Of a stretch of DNA of 5,114 bases, positions 1-4,932 are shown piece by piece. The notes under the pieces were generated by a model. It saw only the letters and a program-made list of their open reading frames with translations, ran no database searches and was not told where the DNA came from. Source of the stretch: Bacillota bacterium (GTDB lineage: Bacteria > Bacillota > Bacilli > Alicyclobacillales > SLC66); the NCBI GenBank assembly GCA_021799325.1, contig JAJZAS010000139.1, forward strand, positions 1-5,114, read 5' to 3'. How positions within the stretch are numbered: the stretch's first letter is position 1; every line of letters starts with the position of its first letter. The position numbers and the translations under genes were made by a program.

Positions 1-816
1 ACTTGCCCCTATTGTTCCGCCAAAAGATATGGTTGTATCTGGGGCCAACTGAATTATTTGTTGGCTTCCCGTAACTGGCGTTGCAATAATCTCAGTTACA
101 GACCCAGCCATACCAGAATCGCTGGCACTACTTCCGGTAACTAACATTCCGCCTACTAATGTGATATTTGAATAATCACCTGTCGCAGATCCAATTGTAA
201 GTGATTGAGTGGAACCAGAAGCTCCATATGAAATTGTCAAACCTGAATCAGTGCCTGTTGTAAACACAGTGTTTGTTTGATTTAAATTAATTGCCGTAAG
301 ATTATTAGTAACTGTAACACCTGTACCAGTTGGAGGAGAAAATGTTGCCGTTATTGGAAAACTCGACACAGTACCACTCAATGGGTATTGGGCTCCTGTC
401 AAATAATACCCATTGGGAGTCACTAAATTACCATTAGCATCTACCGAAAAATCTCCAGCGCGTGTATAAAACAAATTCCCATTCGATTGACTATCTGAAA
501 CTGTAAAGAATCCGCTTCCTGCAATCGCCAAATTATTACTATTGCCCGTTTGCTGCAATGGTCCTTGTGAAAAATCGTTATAGATGGATGCCACTTGCAC
601 ACCCAAACCTACCTGAGACGGGTTTATACCACCTATGCCGGAATTCCCTGCTGGAGCGGAACCTTGATTAACTGTCTGGCTTAATATATCCGAAAACTCA
701 GCGGTTGCTGCTTTATATGCCGTCGTATTCTCGTTCGCGATATTATTACCCACCACATCCAGCATCTGCTGGAATGCATCCATACCGCCCGCGGCAGTGT
801 TCAATGAAATGGTCAC
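1..816 (-). CDS. flgE: Flagellar hook/basal-body rod family protein, probably hook protein FlgE (3' end outside window)
   Basis: This is the N-terminal 272 residues of an extracellular axial flagellar protein; the stop codon lies beyond position 1. Residues 5-45 form the conserved rod/hook N-terminus, with LDVVGNNIANENTTAYK at about 19-35. Residues about 67-140 carry the FlgE/F/G signature: NPSQVGLGVQV, then F-QGPLQQTGN, NLAIAGSGFF, LFYTRAGDFSVDANG and NGYYLTG. After that comes Thr/Ser/Gly-rich beta material. FlgG is about 260 residues in all, whereas this protein is still open at 272 and has a long insert after NGYYLTG, so FlgE is more likely; FlgF/FlgG paralogues cannot be excluded. The start is GTG at 816-814, preceded by GAGAGGA (829-823); the first in-frame ATG (residue 12) would cut the conserved N-terminus. 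Glu29 in NENT replaces the usual Val. The gene lies behind a terminator, so at its 5' end it is not in an operon with another flagellar gene. Confidence 0.85.
   Translation of the reverse strand, partial: MTISLNTAAGGMDAFQQMLDVVGNNIANENTTAYKAATAEFSDILSQTVNQGSAPAGNSGIGGINPSQVGLGVQVASIYNDFSQGPLQQTGNSNNLAIAGSGFFTVSDSQSNGNLFYTRAGDFSVDANGNLVTPNGYYLTGAQYPLSGTVSSFPITATFSPPTGTGVTVTNNLTAINLNQTNTVFTTGTDSGLTISYGASGSTQSLTIGSATGDYSNITLVGGMLVTGSSASDSGMAGSVTEIIATPVTGSQQIIQLAPDTTISFGGTIGAS
379..415. repeat. 11-bp perfect inverted repeat inside the hook gene
   Basis: CAATGGGTATT (379-389) and AATACCCATTG (405-415) are exact reverse complements separated by 15 nt. In the hook mRNA they would form an 11-bp stem with a 15-nt loop. 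One arm encodes part of the conserved NGYY motif and the other encodes QYPL just after it. It may be coincidence or a structure that slows translation. Confidence 0.5.
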
Positions 817-829
817 AGGAGATCCTCTC
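817..829 (-). promoter_or_regulatory. Ribosome binding site setting the GTG start of the hook gene
   Basis: Reading the minus strand, GAGAGGA (829-823) is followed by TCTCCT and then GTG (816-814), a normal spacing of about 6-7 nt. This supports the GTG start, which a search limited to ATG would miss. GAGA (829-826) can pair with TCTC (822-819) around a GGA loop, so the site may be weakly self-masked. Confidence 0.6.
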
Positions 830-926
830 TTCCATTCATAAATTTCTTATAACCGACATATGTAGACAAAATACTCTAACGCAACGTATTAATATAGCTA
901 TTTTCCCATACTATTATTCGTAAGTT

Positions 927-935
927 ATCATAACA
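927..935 (-). promoter_or_regulatory. Weak candidate extended -10 promoter for the hook gene
   Basis: The minus strand reads TGTTATGAT, an extended -10 form (TGnTATGAT, one mismatch to TATAAT), about 110 nt upstream of the GTG start and just downstream of the terminator of the preceding gene. No good -35 lies at 16-18 nt, and no SigD-type flagellar promoter (TAAA-N15-GCCGATAT) was found between 817 and 971. The assignment is tentative. Confidence 0.25.
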
Positions 936-956
936 TGGCGATTTCGTCAATGAACG

Positions 957-1003
957 ACAAAAAATTACCAAAAGGCATCAGCGCCATTCGACACTGATGC
1001 CTT
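957..1003 (-). terminator. Rho-independent terminator of the SLH-type protein gene
   Basis: AAGGCATCAG (972-981) is the exact reverse complement of CTGATGCCTT (994-1003), giving a 10-bp stem with a 12-nt loop. On the minus strand the stem is followed by TTTTGGTAATTTTTT, a two-part T tract. It lies about 50 nt after the stop codon at 1051-1053 and separates this gene from the hook gene. Confidence 0.85.
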
Positions 1004-1050
1004 CCATTAATCGGATCTGATCACCAAATAGTAAGCTCTAATCCTTTTGC

Positions 1051-2394
1051 TTATTGTGGCAATCCTTGCGGCGCGTTGACCGGGACTTTATTGTAGCTGA
1101 TTTGCACCGTTCCATTTTCCTGTTCTGTAATAGCGGAAACCTCATTCACCATCTGTTGAAATTGCGTCTGCGCTGATGCTGGGACCGCACCTTGCAAGTC
1201 TTTTGTTGCGATCGACAAGGAAAGTTGAATATTTTCACCCGTCACTTCCTCCAAGCCATTGACCTTGGCCACCTGTATGGTGACACTCCCCTGCATTGAT
1301 TTCATAATGGCCTGCATCAAACTTTGCATTTGGCTATTGCTTACACCTCCACTTAGTCCCCCAACAGGAAGATTGCGAAGGATCAAATTCATCTCATTTT
1401 GGAATCCCTGCGAACTGAGTGACCCTTGATATTGATACCCTGTCGAGGTGGGAGTCGCCGTTAGCTTGGCAAACGTGCTGAGTGAAAGGTTGACGCCACC
1501 CGTTTGCGAGTTCATGAGGGTTTGTAAATTTTCCGATACCGGGAGCAACTGCCACCCCTGACCCTGATTCATATACAACTTGCCACCTTGCAAATACTCC
1601 TGCACTTTTACTGTTTGGCCATTCCCCGTACCACTCGGTACTCCTGAATTAAGCACACCGTACATCGAGATTTGGTCGTTCAGTTTCTGCATCTCAAATT
1701 GTCCGATCATATTAATCGGTTGAGCGAGTTGAGTCAACGCTTTTGCCAACGCCGCATCCTTTTGCCCCGCAGCGGTTACATTCATTCCCATTTTCAGCTT
1801 CATGTTCATCTCGATCTGGCTATACGTAGCAGAAGATGCATTACTTAGCGCCTGAGTCAGCGCTTGCGCCGCACTTTGGCTCATGTTCCACGATGCAGGC
1901 ACCACTTGTTGATTGTTGATCGCATACTTTTCGACCTGACCCACGAAATTCAGTTCATCTGCTAACGTCATGTTTGAGCTGGGGTTGATGCCGTTAAAAA
2001 ATTGATTTTGTTCTGCAAAGGCAAGTGCCGTGGTGCCACTCGGAAGTTTAATCCCTAGATACTTCACCGTAAGGTCAGCTGCAAAGGCTCCATTTACGCG
2101 ATCTTTTGCTCCAAATACAGTGCTTGAATCAGGCTGAACGAGATTTAAGTCGAGTGCCTTATGAACCCAACCCCACTGCCATGATTGAGTAGGTACATCA
2201 GAAAAAGGAGAGGTACCGCTCTTATCAGGGGACTGCCCCAAGAGTGCCAAAAAGTCATAGACAAAATTCACCTTAGTCTGCGTCATACTCACCGCATTGC
2301 TAGAACTGGCCGCAAATACTCCTCCAGCCATGAAAGGACTGCTCAAGGTCCCGATAACAACCGCCAAAGATACCGCTTTATGTAATTTTTTCAA
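1051..2394 (-). CDS. Secreted protein with degenerate SLH modules and a DUF6612-like C-terminal domain
   Basis: A 447-residue exported protein of unknown role, probably attached to or residing in the cell envelope. Residues 1-29 form a classic signal peptide: KK plus H and K, then hydrophobic SLAVVIGTLSSPFMAGGVFA, with cleavage likely after Ala28 or Ala29. There is no lipobox cysteine, so it is not a lipoprotein. Residues about 63-115 (FSDVP, W-WGWVHKAL, LGI) look like an S-layer homology module, and about 125-155 (FFNGI, MTLADEL) like a second; the first lacks the TRAE-type motif, so cell-wall polymer binding is uncertain. Residues about 172-440, including ATYSQIEMNMKLKM and GGKLYMNQGQGWQLLP, recall DUF6612/LppX-like beta folds; this rests on motif appearance only. 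The start is uncertain: TTG at 2394-2392 has GAAGGG 9 nt upstream, whereas TTG at 2400-2398 would be only 3 nt from it. The gene is divergent from the CorA-like gene and ends at its own terminator. Confidence 0.85.
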   Translation of the reverse strand: MKKLHKAVSLAVVIGTLSSPFMAGGVFAASSSNAVSMTQTKVNFVYDFLALLGQSPDKSGTSPFSDVPTQSWQWGWVHKALDLNLVQPDSSTVFGAKDRVNGAFAADLTVKYLGIKLPSGTTALAFAEQNQFFNGINPSSNMTLADELNFVGQVEKYAINNQQVVPASWNMSQSAAQALTQALSNASSATYSQIEMNMKLKMGMNVTAAGQKDAALAKALTQLAQPINMIGQFEMQKLNDQISMYGVLNSGVPSGTGNGQTVKVQEYLQGGKLYMNQGQGWQLLPVSENLQTLMNSQTGGVNLSLSTFAKLTATPTSTGYQYQGSLSSQGFQNEMNLILRNLPVGGLSGGVSNSQMQSLMQAIMKSMQGSVTIQVAKVNGLEEVTGENIQLSLSIATKDLQGAVPASAQTQFQQMVNEVSAITEQENGTVQISYNKVPVNAPQGLPQ

Positions 2395-2403
2395 TGTCAA
2401 CTT

Positions 2404-2409
2404 CCCTTC
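2404..2409 (-). promoter_or_regulatory. Ribosome binding site that decides between two TTG starts
   Basis: GAAGGG on the minus strand is 9 nt from the TTG at 2394 and 3 nt from the TTG at 2400. Only the former is a workable spacing, and it yields the natural signal-peptide beginning MKKLHK. No in-frame ATG exists upstream before a stop codon. Confidence 0.6.
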
Positions 2410-2417
2410 ATTTTCAT

Positions 2418-2434
2418 TTATAATTGCATTATAA
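2418..2434. promoter_or_regulatory. Symmetric palindrome holding two opposed -10 boxes (bidirectional promoter and/or operator)
   Basis: TTATAAT-TGC-ATTATAA is a perfect 7-3-7 palindrome. It contains TATAAT on the plus strand (2419-2424, predicted start near 2431, toward the CorA-like gene) and TATAAT on the minus strand (2433-2428, predicted start near 2421, about 27 nt before the TTG start of the SLH-type gene). Neither box has a recognisable -35. The arms match the half-sites of the PerR box (TTATAAT-N-ATTATAA), but the spacer is 3 nt instead of 1. The minus-strand promoter is the better supported one because of its short leader; the plus-strand use and the operator role are inference. Confidence 0.55.
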
Positions 2435-2457
2435 CGCTATCATATTACCATATTTTA

Positions 2458-2463
2458 TACAAT
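2458..2463 (+). promoter_or_regulatory. Alternative weak -10 box for the CorA-like/hemQ unit
   Basis: TACAAT is one mismatch from TATAAT and would start RNA near 2470, about 70 nt before the GTG. No -35 is visible at 16-18 nt and there is no TGn extension. If used, its start point would overlap the FNR/CRP-like dyad, which would then act as a repressor site. Confidence 0.2.
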
Positions 2464-2465
2464 AG

Positions 2466-2485
2466 TTTGTGAAATGTTTTACAAA
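2466..2485. promoter_or_regulatory. FNR/CRP-like dyad
   Basis: The core is TGTGA-N6-TTACA (2468-2483), one base from the CRP/FNR-family consensus TGTGA-N6-TCACA. Including the flanks, 8 of 10 base pairs of the 20-bp dyad are symmetric (TTTGT at one end, ACAAA at the other). The centre is about 54 bp upstream of the predicted leftward start and downstream of the opposed TATAAT boxes. Oxygen or redox control would suit a heme-synthesis operon, but the AT-rich setting makes chance matches easy. Confidence 0.35.
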
Positions 2486-2521
2486 AATTTTTCATCAGCT
2501 GGAATTCCATTTTGTAATGCT

Positions 2522-2538
2522 GGAGAGGGGCATCCCCT
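2522..2538 (+). promoter_or_regulatory. Ribosome binding site overlapping a hairpin at the GTG start of the CorA-like gene
   Basis: GGAGAGGGG (2522-2530) lies 8 nt before GTG at 2539. AGGGG (2526-2530) and CCCCT (2534-2538) form a perfect 5-bp stem with a CAT loop that ends exactly against the start codon. An in-frame stop (TAA, 2515-2517), with no other start after it, leaves GTG 2539 as the only upstream choice. Folding would either hide the AGGGG part or bring GGAG (2522-2525) close to the start. Confidence 0.6.
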
Positions 2539-4053
2539 GTGTGGAGAGTACAAGAAGCATGGACGAAATTTGTATACCCTTTCGCGCTTGATATCCGCGA
2601 CGATTCCACATTTTCACAGTTGGCAACCTACATTGCATCCTTTCAGGTGTCGATTATCTCTGAACCAGAACCAGTGCCCATGTGGCGAGAATTCCAATAC
2701 TACGATTCGGATCTCGACAATATGGCGCCATATGTCAAACGCTACATGCGATTGCCGCAAAACCAGCGGCGCTTTGTGCTTGCCGATGCCGTCATCCAAC
2801 TGTTTTCCGATATGCTCACAGAACGAATGAGCAATGCGGATATAGGGTTCAAAATTGCGGAAGTGGATCTGTACCTGTTTTTTAACGGCGTAGGATTCAT
2901 CGTACTGGAAATACAACCTTTGGTCTCTCATGATACGTTGTTGCAAGTGGAATGGATTGAGAATCTAAATTCGGATTTGGCATCCCTGACCAGAAAGACC
3001 CCCATCAGACAACGCAAAAACCAACAAGTATCGCGCCAAAACAGCAATATCCCCGTCTGGTTTCATGAATTTACTGCAGATGGCATGTTAAAGAGTTTGG
3101 CATTCGGGTATCCCGTCACCATTCAATCTTTGATACAGCATGTTTTCATGGCTTGCTTCAATACCTGGGAAGGTTCAGGAGAATGGCACCCGATGCTCGA
3201 TACGTTCCTGATTGTGTATGGAGCGGTGTTATTGAAAAAACCTGACGATGGAGAAGAGTGGAACATCCATACCGACTTCATGGATTTTGCCACGAAGCAC
3301 ATCACAGTGTTAAGAAAAACCCTGACATCCAACAACTCCAACCACTATGTAAGGCACATCTTGGATGATTGGGAGCACAACTACATACCCTATCACAACG
3401 TTATCCACACGCAATCTCTTGAAGGCGGTTTCGTCATGGCGTTCGACAATGGTACTCCTCATTTTCAGGGGTACCGATCCCCTGCCATGCGATCGTTCCG
3501 TACCAATTATTTTTATATGATGTTGCTGGCCATGCATCAACGAATGAGCATCCTGCTTTACGCCATGGCCGCCGCCGATGCCGCATTGTCTAATGATCGA
3601 GCGCAGAAACTTCGGCTTTTAAGAGAACATATGTATGATTTTACATCACGGTGTTATTTCAGTCAGGCATCCGTCAGTGAAGAAAGGGATCAGTTATATC
3701 GAAGGTGGCAGCGAGTGTTTAATGTCGCCCAGATGTATGAAGAAATGAAAGAAGAGATTAAAGAGATCGATGATTATTTGGCGGGATTAACTAAAGAAAA
3801 GGAACTCGAAAACAAAGAGAAAGAAATACGTCAGGAAGCCCAACGGACACAACTGTTTAGCTGGATTTCTTTTATTTTCCTTCCGGTCACCATGGTTCTC
3901 TACATCATACAAGCTAGTCCTATCGTGGCAAGATGGATTAACTTCAAACTAGATCCGATTGGTTCATCACTGCTCATCATAATCATGATTGCGGCGGTTG
4001 TCCTATTGGCTGAAGTAATATATCGAACGTATAAGAGAATCAAGGGGTCATAA
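2539..4053 (+). CDS. GMN-less CorA-like two-helix membrane protein with a large N-terminal domain
   Basis: A 504-residue protein. Residues 1-395 form a soluble domain I cannot assign to a named family; it includes LYLFFNGVGFIVLEIQPL (111-128), a basic linker at about 151-166 and a Trp/His/Tyr-rich centre. Residues about 396-436 are a charged coiled coil (YEEMKEEIKEIDDYL, then KEKELENKEKEI). Two membrane helices follow, about 439-458 (WISFIFLPVTMVLYII) and about 475-496. This layout is that of the CorA/MIT divalent cation channels, and FIFLPVTMVLYI resembles the CorA pore helix. The signature Gly-Met-Asn that should follow is replaced by QAS, so Mg2+ selectivity cannot be assumed. CorA topology implies a cytoplasmic N-terminus and a short cytoplasmic tail (YKRIKGS). 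The protein is well above the usual CorA length of about 320. GTG start with a strong Shine-Dalgarno site. It lies 63 bp upstream of hemQ with no terminator between, so the two are probably co-transcribed. Its function (ion channel, heme- or metal-related, or a stress or defence effector) is unknown. Confidence 0.85.
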   Translation: MWRVQEAWTKFVYPFALDIRDDSTFSQLATYIASFQVSIISEPEPVPMWREFQYYDSDLDNMAPYVKRYMRLPQNQRRFVLADAVIQLFSDMLTERMSNADIGFKIAEVDLYLFFNGVGFIVLEIQPLVSHDTLLQVEWIENLNSDLASLTRKTPIRQRKNQQVSRQNSNIPVWFHEFTADGMLKSLAFGYPVTIQSLIQHVFMACFNTWEGSGEWHPMLDTFLIVYGAVLLKKPDDGEEWNIHTDFMDFATKHITVLRKTLTSNNSNHYVRHILDDWEHNYIPYHNVIHTQSLEGGFVMAFDNGTPHFQGYRSPAMRSFRTNYFYMMLLAMHQRMSILLYAMAAADAALSNDRAQKLRLLREHMYDFTSRCYFSQASVSEERDQLYRRWQRVFNVAQMYEEMKEEIKEIDDYLAGLTKEKELENKEKEIRQEAQRTQLFSWISFIFLPVTMVLYIIQASPIVARWINFKLDPIGSSLLIIIMIAAVVLLAEVIYRTYKRIKGS

Positions 4054-4070
4054 GATTTGCATCTCCCCTA
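4043..4070 (+). other. Bulged hairpin spanning the CorA-like stop codon
   Basis: AGGGG (4043-4047) pairs with CCCCT (4066-4070), and AGAT with ATCT stacks inside it around a TTGC loop, leaving TCATA as a bulge that holds the stop codon. No T run follows, so it is not a usual terminator. It could be an RNA-processing or coupling element between the two genes, or coincidence. Confidence 0.3.
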
Positions 4071-4078
4071 AAATTGAA

Positions 4079-4102
4079 GTAATTTAAAAATAGTCTAATT
4101 AC
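4079..4102. repeat. Inverted repeat just upstream of the hemQ ribosome binding site
   Basis: GTAATT (4079-4084) and AATTAC (4097-4102) are exact inverted copies separated by 12 nt and abut the AAGGAG Shine-Dalgarno site (4103-4108). The spacing is longer than in common 7-1-7 Fur-family operators. It might be an operator or a weak mRNA stem; the AT-rich context lowers the value of the match. Confidence 0.3.
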
Positions 4103-4116
4103 AAGGAGAGAAATAC

Positions 4117-4872
4117 ATGAGTGAACCGACCGAAACGATCGAGGGATGGTATGCCTATCACGAATTCCGCACGATTGACTGGACTTTATGGAAAAACTCC
4201 TCTGCACAGGAGCGGGATGAAGTCCTTCAAGATTATCGGGACTATGAAAAACAACAATTAACGATAGGAGAATCTCGCGAAGGGAGTTTTTCTCTTTATC
4301 AAATGGCAGGAGATAAAGCCGACCTTTTACTGCTTTATTTCAGGCCTACCTTAAATGATCTGATCGCAGTCAAAAATGAATTTAATAAGACTAAGCTCGC
4401 CGATTACACGATTCCTTCCTATTCCTATACCTCTGTGGTGGAACTGAGCAGTTATTTATCCAAGCCAGGTAATAATCCCATGGAAGACCCTGCACTGCAA
4501 CCACGGTTAATGCCCAACCTTCGCAACATGGCTTCCCATGTGTGCTTTTATCCGATGAACAAACGTCGGGATGGTCACGACAACTGGTATATGCTGAACA
4601 AACCAGAGCGCGTACAACTCATGAGAAGTCACGGACAAATTGGGCGCGATTACTCAGATCGGATCACGCAGATCATCACCGGTTCAGTGGGGCTCGATGA
4701 TTGGGAGTGGGGCGTGACGTTATTCTCTGAGGACCCACTTCAGTTTAAGAAACTCGTGTATGAAATGCGTTTTGATGAGGTCAGCGCCAGATATGGTGAT
4801 TTCGGTCCATTTTATGTTGGCAGTGCGATAAACGGAGATGCGTTGCATCAAATGTTATCGATCAGGAATTAG
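4117..4872 (+). CDS. hemQ: Coproheme decarboxylase (HemQ/ChdC)
   Basis: The last enzyme of the coproporphyrin-dependent heme pathway of monoderm bacteria. It uses H2O2 to decarboxylate propionates 2 and 4 of Fe-coproporphyrin III in the cytosol, giving heme b by way of a harderoheme. The protein is 251 residues, the normal length, and belongs to the chlorite dismutase-like fold. Known functional residues fall at the numbering used for the Geobacillus/Staphylococcus enzymes: catalytic Tyr145 in VCFYPMNKRR, Met147 and Lys149 beside it, the proximal heme ligand His172 in RSHGQIGR, and Gln185, Arg218 and Ser223 of the substrate pocket. The propionate-binding Arg usually at 131 appears as Arg130, one residue out of register. 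Other family hallmarks are GSVGLDDWEWGVTLF, LVYEMRFDEVSARYGDFGPFYVG. There is no signal peptide or membrane segment. ATG start, with AAGGAG 8 nt upstream. It is the second gene after the CorA-like gene and is followed by a hairpin. Confidence 0.95.
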   Translation: MSEPTETIEGWYAYHEFRTIDWTLWKNSSAQERDEVLQDYRDYEKQQLTIGESREGSFSLYQMAGDKADLLLLYFRPTLNDLIAVKNEFNKTKLADYTIPSYSYTSVVELSSYLSKPGNNPMEDPALQPRLMPNLRNMASHVCFYPMNKRRDGHDNWYMLNKPERVQLMRSHGQIGRDYSDRITQIITGSVGLDDWEWGVTLFSEDPLQFKKLVYEMRFDEVSARYGDFGPFYVGSAINGDALHQMLSIRN

Positions 4873-4882
4873 CACATAGCGA

Positions 4883-4909
4883 GGGGCAGTTCCACGTAGG
4901 GACTGCCCC
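4883..4909. terminator. Strong hairpin between convergent genes (probable terminator after hemQ)
   Basis: GGGGCAGTTCC (4883-4893) pairs with GGGACTGCCCC (4899-4909): 11 pairs, one a G-U wobble, around an ACGTA loop, starting 10 nt after the hemQ stop. The following T tract on the plus strand is poor (CTTAACATGT) and there is none on the minus strand. Position and strength still argue for transcription termination, perhaps serving both converging genes. Confidence 0.6.
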
Positions 4910-4932
4910 CTTAACATGTCTGGTGAAGATTC

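Noticed and set aside
843..862. CCGACATAT resembling a SigD -10 (GCCGATAT) on the plus strand
   Set aside because: It points away from the hook gene, and the nearest TAAA is only about 10 nt upstream instead of 15.
705..923. 72-codon plus-strand reading frame
   Set aside because: It lies largely antisense to the hook gene start and the leader, and has a low-complexity composition and no ribosome site. Treated as a shadow.
2228..2238. GGGACTGCCCC shared with the terminator at 4899-4909
   Set aside because: A single 11-base match, one copy in coding sequence and the other in a hairpin. No flanking similarity, so not a repeat family.
2395..2400. TTGACA on the minus strand, a perfect -35 hexamer
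   Set aside because: No -10 box follows at 16-18 nt, and it lies at the translation start, downstream of the TATAAT box. Coincidence.
2474..2830. 118-codon plus-strand frame overlapping the CorA-like gene start
   Set aside because: It overlaps the well-supported GTG-started gene in another frame, lacks a ribosome site and has no recognisable protein character.
2539..4053. Possible spore germination (GerA-type) protein
   Set aside because: It has only two C-terminal membrane helices after a coiled coil, and the pore-helix-like FIFLPVTM segment fits CorA rather than GerA, which has more membrane helices.
2539..4872. CRISPR-linked CorA effector system
   Set aside because: No CRISPR repeats, cas genes or nucleotide-second-messenger enzymes are visible in the window. 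Kept only as an alternative role for the CorA-like protein.
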